DNA of 64,000 bases from Prevotella sp. Rep29. GTDB taxonomy: Bacteria; Bacteroidota; Bacteroidia; Bacteroidales; Bacteroidaceae. Below are positions 45,707-55,739 of this stretch, piece by piece (the stretch's first letter is position 1; each line of letters starts with the position of its first letter). A model generated the notes under the pieces. It was not told where the DNA came from. It did no database searches and worked only from the letters and a program-made list of their open reading frames with translations. The stretch spans positions 1,178,001 through 1,242,000 of the forward strand of contig NZ_CP047159.1 of the NCBI RefSeq assembly GCF_019551475.1, in the 5' to 3' direction. The translations under genes were made by a program, and so were the position numbers.

Positions 45707-48700
45707 TTAAAATTTAGCACGCAGTGAGAAACCAAACGTACGGCTTGCTGCTGAAGAGTTACCAGCAACTGCCTGGCCAATCCAGTTCGTACCGTCACCA
45801 GATTCAGCATCCATATCTTTGAGATTTTTGAAGATGTAGAACAGGTTACGTCCGTAGAATGAAAGTGTCAAGCTTTCGCATCCGAAAGTCTTTGTGATAC
45901 TTGTCGGGAATTGATAGCCAATTGACAGCTCACGGAGTTTCATGTAAGAGTTATCTTGTATAGCATCCTCATATGAGCGGTGAATATTACCAGTTCCCCA
46001 ACCATAAAGAGCACTATAATACTGTCCTGCAGGAACAATCACATCGTTAGGTGTTCCGTCTGCACGAACGCCGTCAACTAAGATACCATCATTGAATTGC
46101 AGATATCCAGCAGGAGCTGTTCCTGCAATTATCGTTCCATCAGAAGATACATTGTTGTCCTTGTAGTAGTATGCCAAACCACCATGTCCTTCACGTCCAT
46201 CGAGAGTCTTTTCAAGAATACCGGTGTTCATCGCATACTGCCAGTACTGGTTCAATACTTTGCCACCAAAACGGAAGTCGAAAGTAGCATCTAAGAATAC
46301 TTGCTTGTAGCGAAGGCTTGCAGAAACACCACCTACGCCCTTCGGCATAGCGTTACCAGCTTTGCTCAAAGTATTCTCACGGAGAGGCAGACCCTGTTCG
46401 TCAACAATCAGCTTGCCATTGTCATCGCGTTGCCATTTATATACATACCAGTCACCCATTGGCTGATCTACGTATGAATACAGATTGGCTGCGTTGTTGT
46501 CAAATGATTTGTGCAGAATGTTGTCAAGACCATCCATCAGTTTGGTTACCTTGTTCTTGTTGAACGCAATATTTGCGCGCAAGTCCAATTGCCAATCTTT
46601 TGTCAGGATAGGAGTTCCATAAACAGCAAATTCAAGACCGCTGTTCTTCAACTCACCAATGTTCAGGAGGATAGAGCTACCACCAGCTGTCTTAGCGAGT
46701 GAAATAGGAAGAATCTGGTCTTTAACGGTGTTGTTATAGTATGACAACTCGAAACCGAGGCGGTTGTTCAAGAACTTCGATTCGATACCGAGCTCAAATT
46801 CATGTTTCTTCTCAGGTTTCAGAGATAGGTTTCCAAGATTGCCACCGATAGTGTTGTAAAGGTATGAACCAACAATAGATTGGTTGTAAAGAACGTTTGC
46901 TCTATACACTTCAGGAGCATTACCTACGATACCATAAGATGCACGAATCTTTCCATAATTCCACCAAGTTGGTTTTTTATCTTTCAGCAATTCAGTGATG
47001 ATAACACTGGCATTGATTGAAGGATATGTGAAACTGTTGTAGTCAGGAGCGAGGGTAGAGATTTTCTCATTACGCAGAGTTGCCTCCAAGTAACCCCAGT
47101 TGTCATAACCATAACTTACGGTTCCAAAGATTGCGGTACGCAGCGTATTGATGTCTTCCATACCTGCACCGGGCGTTAAGTTAGATGCTGCAAGGTTAAA
47201 CCAGTTGGTAATAGAGAGACCACCGTTTGTCCAAACATTTGTAGAGAATGTCTTTTCGCGACGACCAGAAACACCGAAGTTAGCAGTCACATTGTGCTTC
47301 TCAGCAAAGGTGCGGTCGAACATCAACATAATGTCACCATAATATGTCTCAAATTTACGATTCATCAGAGAATAACCTCCCAGGTCGCCTGCGTTAGAAG
47401 TGTAACCGATAGCGCGTTTAGCACGGCTACGACCTTCAATATCCTCAGCTGTCAAGTCTGTAGCAACACGTCCACGAAGGGTAAGTCCAGGAATGATTTC
47501 CCAAGAAGGAGTGATACCTGCGATGAAGCGGTTGTGCTTTTCTTCCTGCATGTTACCAATGATGTTCCACATGTATTCAGTCATCAAAGCAGAAGTTCCT
47601 GGCTCATACGCAAGGTTCTCCTCAGGAGTTTCAGAAAGACCATCGCTAGTACTGAAGATGAAGCCTTGTGATGTGGTAGTTTTGTTAACCATCAAATCAA
47701 TATCGTCGAATGAACCAACCATACCGCCGAAGTTGAGTGTAATACGGCTAACACGATAAGCACGGTTCTTGATGTTTTGGCGCAGATATTGTGCCGTGAA
47801 ATCAAGTTTCAAGTTCTTAAGAATATTAATCGTACCATTCAGTGAGAAGTTGTGCTTATTGTTATTTGAGTTGTACTGCATTGCTTTTACATTATTATAT
47901 GTATAAGCGAAACGTACGTTACCCCAGTCGCCAGCTTTTGTGATGGCAGCGTTGTATTGCTGGTTAAATCCTGTACGGAAGATGTTCTTCCAAGGGTTAC
48001 CCATACTGCTGAATTTACGGGTTTTTCCGTCCCAATAGAGTACATCACTACCGTCGTAGCGAGGTCCCCAATAGCTATTGGTTGCCTGAACAGATCTATA
48101 AGTTTGACCATTGTACTCTCTCTCAACGAAACCGCCAGTTCGCAATGCATAAGGAGAAACTTCTCCACGTGTTCCAAAGGTACCAGGACCAAATTCCTCC
48201 TGAATTTCAGGAAGGTATGCAGCGTTTTCAATACTGAGGTTTGCACCAAATTCAACACCTACACCTTGTTGTCCGCGACCGCTCTTAGTTGTGATAACCA
48301 CAACACCGTTGGCGGCTTCAGAACCATACAATGCAGATGCAGCAGCACCCTTCAAAATAGAAATGCTTTCAATGTCCTCAGGGTTGATGTCAACCAAACC
48401 GTTTGAGTTGATTCGGGTGTTCTGCCAGTAATCAACTTCTGTGTTTGCATCACCGTTACGAATGGGCACACCGTCCATCACGATGAGAGGCTGGGTTGTA
48501 CCTGTAATTGATGACAAGCCACGGACGTTGATAGAAACAGAAGATGTTCCACCACCAGGAGCTGCTTGGATACGTACACCCGCAGCCTTACCATACATGG
48601 CTGTTGCGAAAGTAGGTGCTCCTACGCGGGTTATTTCTTCGGCACCGACGGTAGATACGGCATATCCCAACTTACGGGAATCCTTCTTAATACCAAGTGC

Positions 48701-49045
48701 AGTTACAACGACTTCACCAAGGCTGGTTGTCGTTTCATACATTACCACATCAACGGTTGTACGACCATTGACGGGCACCGTTTGAGTCTCGAAACCAATG
48801 TAAGATACTTCCAAATTTGCATTTGGAGCACAGTTGATGGTGTAAAAACCATCTACATTGGTTGCAGCTCCTAGTGTGGTTCCTGCAACTTTTACAGAAG
48901 CTCCGATTACCGGTTCTCCCTTTTCGTCAGTTACAGAACCCCTGACAGTGATGTCTTGCGCGTACATCAATGTAGCGCAGAGCATAAATAATCCTGTCAA
49001 GCACGCTCTCAGAGAGCGATGAAAATTGTTTTCTTTCTTTTTCAT
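45707..49045 (-). CDS. susC: SusC/RagA-like TonB-dependent outer-membrane transporter
   Basis: An 1112-residue outer-membrane transporter. After a signal peptide (ending LMYAQ) comes a carboxypeptidase-D-regulatory-like domain (GSVTDEKGEPVIGASVKVAG, residues 36-55), the TonB box/plug region (LGEVVVTALGIKKDSRKLGY near 113), the plug with VSINVRGLSSITGTTQPLIV and ISILKGAAASALYGSEAANG, and a 22-strand barrel ending FGFSLRAKF. It imports an oligomeric substrate powered by TonB. There is no N-terminal STN extension, so signalling to an anti-sigma factor is not expected. It is the first gene of the susCD unit, with a consensus promoter 99 bases upstream. Confidence 0.93.
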   Translation of the reverse strand: MKKKENNFHRSLRACLTGLFMLCATLMYAQDITVRGSVTDEKGEPVIGASVKVAGTTLGAATNVDGFYTINCAPNANLEVSYIGFETQTVPVNGRTTVDVVMYETTTSLGEVVVTALGIKKDSRKLGYAVSTVGAEEITRVGAPTFATAMYGKAAGVRIQAAPGGGTSSVSINVRGLSSITGTTQPLIVMDGVPIRNGDANTEVDYWQNTRINSNGLVDINPEDIESISILKGAAASALYGSEAANGVVVITTKSGRGQQGVGVEFGANLSIENAAYLPEIQEEFGPGTFGTRGEVSPYALRTGGFVEREYNGQTYRSVQATNSYWGPRYDGSDVLYWDGKTRKFSSMGNPWKNIFRTGFNQQYNAAITKAGDWGNVRFAYTYNNVKAMQYNSNNNKHNFSLNGTINILKNLKLDFTAQYLRQNIKNRAYRVSRITLNFGGMVGSFDDIDLMVNKTTTSQGFIFSTSDGLSETPEENLAYEPGTSALMTEYMWNIIGNMQEEKHNRFIAGITPSWEIIPGLTLRGRVATDLTAEDIEGRSRAKRAIGYTSNAGDLGGYSLMNRKFETYYGDIMLMFDRTFAEKHNVTANFGVSGRREKTFSTNVWTNGGLSITNWFNLAASNLTPGAGMEDINTLRTAIFGTVSYGYDNWGYLEATLRNEKISTLAPDYNSFTYPSINASVIITELLKDKKPTWWNYGKIRASYGIVGNAPEVYRANVLYNQSIVGSYLYNTIGGNLGNLSLKPEKKHEFELGIESKFLNNRLGFELSYYNNTVKDQILPISLAKTAGGSSILLNIGELKNSGLEFAVYGTPILTKDWQLDLRANIAFNKNKVTKLMDGLDNILHKSFDNNAANLYSYVDQPMGDWYVYKWQRDDNGKLIVDEQGLPLRENTLSKAGNAMPKGVGGVSASLRYKQVFLDATFDFRFGGKVLNQYWQYAMNTGILEKTLDGREGHGGLAYYYKDNNVSSDGTIIAGTAPAGYLQFNDGILVDGVRADGTPNDVIVPAGQYYSALYGWGTGNIHRSYEDAIQDNSYMKLRELSIGYQFPTSITKTFGCESLTLSFYGRNLFYIFKNLKDMDAESGDGTNWIGQAVAGNSSAASRTFGFSLRAKF

Positions 49046-49143
49046 TTGCTTCTAAATTAAGGATTCATAAAAGTTAATAATTTAATATGTTAATAGGTTG
49101 AAATTTTCCCATATAGTTTTTGTCTTTTCGTTAAAATTCGACC

Positions 49144-49175
49144 CAAAATTAGCGCTTTTTCTATTACCCTCCAAA
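49144..49175 (-). promoter_or_regulatory. Promoter of susCD
   Basis: On the minus strand TTTG (49172-49175), a 20-base spacer and TAATTTTG (49144-49151) fit the consensus. The leader is about 90 bases and AT-rich. Confidence 0.7.
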
Positions 49176-49409
49176 TTTTTTAAAAAGTTTTTTTTATAAG
49201 TGTAAAAAGAGCTTTAAAGGGTGGGTTTGCTGATTTGAAAGTGATTTCGTGGAATTTATTTGAAATTGAAAGGCGAAACTGCGAAAAGGTTATATTTATA
49301 CAGAAATTGAGGTTCGATTTTGAGAAATATTATGACAACGAAAATTTTGAAAATAGAAACGTAAATTCATATTGTTTGTATAAATAAACGTATTTTGAGG
49401 TCTGAAATC

Positions 49410-49497
49410 GCAAAAGTTGCACTCTTGAATTCTAAAAGTTGAACTTTCAGGAGCCAAAAGTTGTACTTTTAGGGTGTAAAAGTTGCACTTTTGCAAG
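49410..49497 (+). repeat. AAAGTTnnACTTT palindrome array, copy D (diverged)
   Basis: Four units (AAAGTTGCACTCTT, AAAGTTGAACTTT, AAAGTTGTACTTTT, AAAGTTGCACTTTT) lie in a row. TATATTTATACAG at 49290 and GCGTATAAATATG at 49699-49711 look like displaced ends of the same element. Between 49498 and 49713 no gene is supported. Confidence 0.65.
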
Positions 49498-49713
49498 CCG
49501 ATTTTGCCCGTTTTTGGCCCATTTTTCTGCTATTTTGGTTAACTTTTCCTCAGCTGTTTTCTTGTTGCCCTTGGTTTTCAGAGGGTTACGCCGATGCGCG
49601 TGCTTGCGATATTTGCGACCGACCGAAACTTTGGTCGAAAATATTGCAAGCAGGAGCGTTATAACGGCATTTTCGATGTGTATATTCATACGGAAAGAGC
49701 GTATAAATATGTA

Positions 49714-49773
49714 ATGGGAGCACTGGGAATTCTGGGAATTCTGGGAATTCTGGGAGTTCTGGGAGCACTGGGA
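49714..49773 (+). repeat. CTGGGAnnn 9-bp direct array
   Basis: Six to seven units (CTGGGAATT repeated, then CTGGGAGTT and CTGGGAGCA) run head to tail. Unlike the arrays at 15157 and 15853 it has no inverted second arm. Confidence 0.8.
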
Positions 49774-49823
49774 GCCCCTCCCTGACCCTCCCCCAAATGG
49801 GGAGGGAATGCCTGACGGGGGAG
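49774..49823. repeat. CCCTCCCC/GGGGAGGG hairpin element downstream of GH97
   Basis: CCCTCCCC (49786-49793) and GGGGAGGG (49799-49806) form a hairpin followed by AATGCCTGACGGGG. It matches the element at 20544-20590 and lies just past the GH97 stop, where it might act as a transcription end. Confidence 0.7.
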
Positions 49824-49841
49824 GGAATCTGTGAAAAGCGC

Positions 49842-51989
<2,148 letters not shown>

Positions 51990-51997
51990 TGACTTTG

Positions 51998-52028
51998 CAA
52001 AGGTAGTGGTTTTCTTTCGTTTTGCAAA
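51998..52028 (-). promoter_or_regulatory. Promoter of the GH97 gene
   Basis: On the minus strand TTTG (52025-52028), a 19-base spacer and TACCTTTG (51998-52005) match the consensus. The leader is about 55 bases and contains the 9-bp array. Confidence 0.75.
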
Positions 52029-52120
52029 AGAAACGCGGCTTTTTGTTGGCTTTTTGATGGGTTATTTGTAAAAAATCATGTCAAAAAGAGAATGTGCGTC
52101 TCGATTTTTTGTGAAAAATA

Positions 52121-52152
52121 TTTGGAGGGTATTGAAATAATCCATATCTTTG
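52121..52152 (+). promoter_or_regulatory. Promoter of the riboswitch-citrate lyase operon
   Basis: TTTG (52121-52124), a 20-base spacer and TATCTTTG (52145-52152) match the consensus exactly. Transcription would start near 52159, at the first base of the cobalamin aptamer. Confidence 0.8.
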
Positions 52153-52159
52153 TAGCGTG

Positions 52160-52326
52160 AATTTGGTTCACGGATGGAAACAGACGTGATGAAAAGGGAA
52201 TCAGGTGTGAAACCTGAACAGTGCCCGCTGCTGTAAGCTCATTGTGTCATCGACTGAAAAGCCACTGTCCAACTGACGGGAAGGTGCCGGTGATTGAGTA
52301 AGTCAGAAGACCTGCCGGTTCATTTG
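52160..52326 (+). ncRNA. Cobalamin (B12) riboswitch
   Basis: The conserved core of the cobalamin aptamer is present in order: AAAAGGGAATCAGGTGTGAA then CCTGAACAGTGCCCGC and TGCTGTAAG (52192-52238), the B12-box-like GCCACTGTCC with GGGAAGGTGCCGG (52261-52291), and the closing AGTCAGAAGACCTGCCGG (52301-52318), which pairs back to the 5' part. It begins at the predicted transcription start and ends about 155 bases before citD. In Bacteroidales such switches normally lower expression when adenosyl- or other cobalamin is bound. The 52327-52481 stretch would be the expression platform; a GGAAATCCCCGGGGC segment at 52331-52345 is a candidate switching stem. Confidence 0.92.
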
Positions 52327-52481
52327 TTTTGGAAATCCCCGGGGCTTGGGATGGATGAAAGAGTTCAGTAGTCTTGGCTTGGAAAACGGTAGAAGAACGG
52401 TGTATGCTGTTTGACGGTTGTCTATGGTATAAGATGAAAATCTTTCGGAATTTATTAACACATTATTTATATTATAGTATT

Positions 52482-52763
52482 ATGGAAATGAAGACAGCTT
52501 TTGCCGGTACACTTGAATCCGGTGATGTTCTGATTCAGATTGTGCCCACCGAAGAGGCTGGGTTGAAAATCAATCTTGACAGTACGGTTGCCTATCAGTT
52601 TGGCGACCAAATTAAGAAAGTCATTGCCGATACCCTCAAGGATTTAGGCATAGAAAACGCCATGGTCAATGCGACGGACAAGGGTGCACTCGACTGCACG
52701 ATACGTGCCCGTGTGACTGCGGCTGCCGTTCGTGCGACGGGTAAGGATGTTTGGAAAGATTAA
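52482..52763 (+). CDS. citD: Citrate lyase acyl carrier protein (gamma subunit)
   Basis: A 93-residue acyl carrier protein of citrate lyase, which splits citrate to acetate and oxaloacetate. The attachment serine for the 2'-(5''-phosphoribosyl)-3'-dephospho-CoA cofactor is Ser13 in AGTLESGDVLIQI, matching Ser14 of the Klebsiella protein. The C-terminal part (ALDCTIRARVTAAAVRATG) is the usual CitD tail. The frame is open upstream, but MEMKTAFAG at 52482 fits the family start. It is the first gene after the B12 riboswitch and lies 22 bases before citE. Confidence 0.93.
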   Translation: MEMKTAFAGTLESGDVLIQIVPTEEAGLKINLDSTVAYQFGDQIKKVIADTLKDLGIENAMVNATDKGALDCTIRARVTAAAVRATGKDVWKD

Positions 52764-52785
52764 AAATAAAAAACAAAATAAGATT

Positions 52786-53676
52786 ATGCAAAGGTTAAGA
52801 AGAACAATGATGTTTGTTCCAGGTAACAACCCCGCCATGATGCAGGATGCCTTTATCTATGCACCCGACTCCATCATGCTCGACCTGGAAGACTCAGTGA
52901 CCATGGCAGAGAAAGATGCTGCCCGTCTGCTGGTGTACAATGCGCTGAAAACCATCGACTACGGAGACACGGAGATGGTGGTGCGTATCAATCCACTGAA
53001 CACTCCGTACGGAAAGAAAGACGTTGAGGCGATGGTGAAAGCCGGTGTTCACGTCATCCGTATGCCGAAAACCGAAACGGCAGACGAGGTGCGCGAGGTG
53101 GAACAGGAGATTGAAAAAATCGAAACCGAACTGGGATGTGTGGGCAGAACAAAGATTATGGCTGCCATTGAGAGCGCTCTGGGTATCGTCAATGCCTACG
53201 ATATCGCCATCGCTTCAAAGCGTATGATGGGTATTGCGCTCGGTGCGGAAGACTACTGCGCCAACCTGAAGACGCAGCGCACACCGGGCGGTGCGGAGCT
53301 GCTGCTGGCACGCGAGACCATCGTTGTGGCGGCAAGGGCTGCCGGAATCGACGCACTGGATACCGTCTATTCGAATCTCAACGATATGGAAACCTTCCGT
53401 AAGGAGGTGGAACTGATTAAGACGTTGGGCTTTGACGGTAAGTCGATCATCAATCCACGTCAGATAGAAATCGTAAACGAAGTGTTTGCACCGAAAGAGA
53501 AGGATATTGAGAAAGCACAAACTATACTCGCTGCCATCAAGGAGGCAGAGAAGCGCGGTTCGGGCGTGATTGCCGTGAACGGAAAGATGGTCGATCGGCC
53601 TGTGGTGCTCAGGGCACAACGCACGATAGACCTTGCCATTGCATCGGGTATTTTATCAAAGGAGGACGTAGAATGA
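52786..53676 (+). CDS. citE: Citrate lyase beta subunit (citryl-ACP lyase)
   Basis: A 296-residue TIM-barrel subunit that cleaves citryl-ACP to acetyl-ACP and oxaloacetate. It opens RRTMMFVPGNNPAMMQDAF and has SIMLDLEDSVTMAEKD near residue 30, MVVRINPLNTPYGKKDVEAM, RTKIMAAIESALGIVNAYDI near 122 with the magnesium-binding glutamate, and GFDGKSIINPRQIEIVNEVF. The 296-residue length and closeness to citD and citF mark it as the true CitE rather than a stand-alone malyl- or HMG-CoA lyase homologue. The start at 52786 is preferred over an in-frame ATG at 52732 that would overlap citD. It overlaps citF by 4 bases. Confidence 0.94.
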   Translation: MQRLRRTMMFVPGNNPAMMQDAFIYAPDSIMLDLEDSVTMAEKDAARLLVYNALKTIDYGDTEMVVRINPLNTPYGKKDVEAMVKAGVHVIRMPKTETADEVREVEQEIEKIETELGCVGRTKIMAAIESALGIVNAYDIAIASKRMMGIALGAEDYCANLKTQRTPGGAELLLARETIVVAARAAGIDALDTVYSNLNDMETFRKEVELIKTLGFDGKSIINPRQIEIVNEVFAPKEKDIEKAQTILAAIKEAEKRGSGVIAVNGKMVDRPVVLRAQRTIDLAIASGILSKEDVE

Positions 53677-55211
53677 ATAGCATAAAAGACAGGGCAGCGC
53701 TTATTGAGGCAGCAGCTGCAAAGATGGGAAAACAAACCTATCAGGACGGTGTACACGTGAAAGTGGCAACGCCGCGAAGTGAGTATCAGAAAGAGAGTTC
53801 GAAAGTGGTGACGCTGGAGGAAGCCATCCGCAAGACCGGTCTCAAGGACGGAATGACGATTTCGTTCCACCACCATTTCCGCAGTGGCGATAAAGTCATC
53901 AATATGGTTGTGGATAAACTGGCGGAGATGGGATTCAAGGATTTGCATATCGCTTCGTCCAGTCTGATTGACGTGCACGAACCGCTTATCGAACATGTGC
54001 GCAATGGCGTGATTACCCGCATTTCCACATCAGGACTGCGCGGCAAACTCGCGAAGGAAATTTCGCACGGACTGATGAAAGAGCCTGTGGTGTTCCGCTC
54101 GCATGGTGGTCGTGGTAGTGCGATTGCCAATGGCGACCTGCATATTGATGTCGCTTTCTTAGGCACATCATCGAGCGACCCGCTCGGAAATTCCTGCGGC
54201 TATTCGCGTTCAGAAAACGCCAAGTCTATCTGCGGTTCGCTGGGATATGCACTGCCCGATGCGCAGTATGCAGACAAAGTGGTGATTCTGACCGACGACC
54301 TCGTGTCGTACCCGAACACGCCGAATTCCATCTCAGAACGCAATGTGGATTATGTTGTTGTGGTAGATTCCGTCGGCGACTCTTCGAAGATTTCGTCAGG
54401 AGCTATTCGTGACACGAAGAATCCACGCGACATCCTGCTCGCACAGCAGGCTGCCAAAGTGATTATCAACAGCGGCTACTTCAAAGAGGGATTTTCTATC
54501 CAGACAGGTTCTGGAGGAGCTTCGCTGGCTGCCGTGAAATTCATCCGTGAGAGCATGATAGAAAAGGGCATCAAAGCCAGCTTTGCTTTGGGAGGAATCA
54601 CTGCCCACATGGTGAAGATGCGCGAGGAAGGACTCATCGAGCGCCTGATAGACGTGCAGTCGTTTGACAAGGTTGCAGCCGAATCGCTGAAGAGCGACCC
54701 GATGCACAAGGAAGTTTCGTCCAACGAATATGCCAGTGCTGATGAGCCCGGTTCGGCTACGCACTATCTGGATATGGTGATACTCTCGGCATTGGAAGTG
54801 GATGTCAACTTCAACGTCAACGTACTTGTCGGCAGCGACGGCATCATTCGTGGTGCTGTTGGTGGTCACCCGGATACATCAGCCGATTCAGCGCTTTCAA
54901 TTATTGTCTGCCCGCTCTTGCGTGGCCGCATCCCTTGTGTGGTGGAAGAAGTGACGACACTCATCACTCCGGGTTCGACGGTTGATGTGGTGGTGACCGA
55001 ATATGGTATTGCCGTGAACCCACGTCGTCCGGAAATCGCTGAGCGACTGACGAAAGCCGGACTGAAGGTGGTGGACATCCATTCGCTGAAAGAGCGGGCT
55101 GAGAAAATCATCGGAACACCGGCACCGTTGCCGTTCGGCGACAAGGTGGTGGGTATCGTGATGAATCGCGATGGTTCCGTACAGGATGTGATTAAGAATA
55201 TCATCGACTAA
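53673..55211 (+). CDS. citF: Citrate lyase alpha subunit (citrate:acetyl-ACP transferase)
   Basis: A 512-residue CoA-transferase-type subunit that exchanges the acetyl group on CitD for citrate. Family segments include MTISFHHHFRSGDKVINMVV near residue 70, GLMKEPVVFRSHGGRGSAI, SNEYASADEPGSATHYLDMV and LVGSDGIIRGAVGGHPDTSA near 390, plus GSTVDVVVTEYGIAVNPRRP. With CitD and CitE it completes the three-subunit enzyme in the cytoplasm. It overlaps citE by 4 bases and is followed 18 bases later by citX. Confidence 0.94.
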   Translation: MNSIKDRAALIEAAAAKMGKQTYQDGVHVKVATPRSEYQKESSKVVTLEEAIRKTGLKDGMTISFHHHFRSGDKVINMVVDKLAEMGFKDLHIASSSLIDVHEPLIEHVRNGVITRISTSGLRGKLAKEISHGLMKEPVVFRSHGGRGSAIANGDLHIDVAFLGTSSSDPLGNSCGYSRSENAKSICGSLGYALPDAQYADKVVILTDDLVSYPNTPNSISERNVDYVVVVDSVGDSSKISSGAIRDTKNPRDILLAQQAAKVIINSGYFKEGFSIQTGSGGASLAAVKFIRESMIEKGIKASFALGGITAHMVKMREEGLIERLIDVQSFDKVAAESLKSDPMHKEVSSNEYASADEPGSATHYLDMVILSALEVDVNFNVNVLVGSDGIIRGAVGGHPDTSADSALSIIVCPLLRGRIPCVVEEVTTLITPGSTVDVVVTEYGIAVNPRRPEIAERLTKAGLKVVDIHSLKERAEKIIGTPAPLPFGDKVVGIVMNRDGSVQDVIKNIID

Positions 55212-55229
55212 GCACACATTATTTAATAT

Positions 55230-55739
55230 ATGGAGATTACGCTTGACCAGTTGTTGGAAAGCCGAGACAACCGATCTGCCATGCAAAAGGATTTGATGTC
55301 AAAGAATCCTGAGCAGACGTTGGTGTGTTTCACGGTGGTAATGCCAGGACAGGTCAAGCGTAACCGTTTGTCTGCCGTTATCGCGGAGGCAGGAATGGAA
55401 GCCCTGCGAGAGCGGTTTGGCGGAGACATCTTCCAGTGTATCGAGCGTGACCTTGAAACGGGCTTTGAGGCATATCTCCTGCTCTCCGTTCCAAAGATAG
55501 AAGCGAAGCAGACGCTATGTGAGATAGAAGACCGTCACCCGTTGGGCAGGCTTTTTGATATGGATGTCATTGACGCGACGGGTGTCCCTATATCTCGCAG
55601 CGATGCGCAGCGTCCGGCAAGAAAATGCCTGATGTGTGACAACGAAGCGCGCGTTTGCATGAGGAATAACACGCATACACAAAGTGAATTGCATGAGTGC
55701 ATCCATCAAATGGTAGAGCAGTATGTACGACGAGTTTGA
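55230..55739 (+). CDS. citX: Apo-citrate lyase phosphoribosyl-dephospho-CoA transferase
   Basis: A 169-residue enzyme that attaches the phosphoribosyl-dephospho-CoA prosthetic group, made by CitG, to the serine of CitD. The signature GRLFDMDVIDATGVPISRSD near residues 110-129, then RPARKCLMCDNEARVCMRNN and HTQSELHECIHQM, is typical of CitX. In some bacteria CitX is fused to CitG; here it stands alone and CitG is fused to CitC instead. Its last 17 bases overlap the citC-citG gene. Confidence 0.9.
   Translation: MEITLDQLLESRDNRSAMQKDLMSKNPEQTLVCFTVVMPGQVKRNRLSAVIAEAGMEALRERFGGDIFQCIERDLETGFEAYLLLSVPKIEAKQTLCEIEDRHPLGRLFDMDVIDATGVPISRSDAQRPARKCLMCDNEARVCMRNNTHTQSELHECIHQMVEQYVRRV

Noticed and set aside
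49290..49712. One intact 420-bp copy of the AAAGTT element
   Set aside because: The end-like words at 49290 and 49699 do not keep the order and spacing of the other copies. Only the palindrome array at 49410-49497 is claimed.
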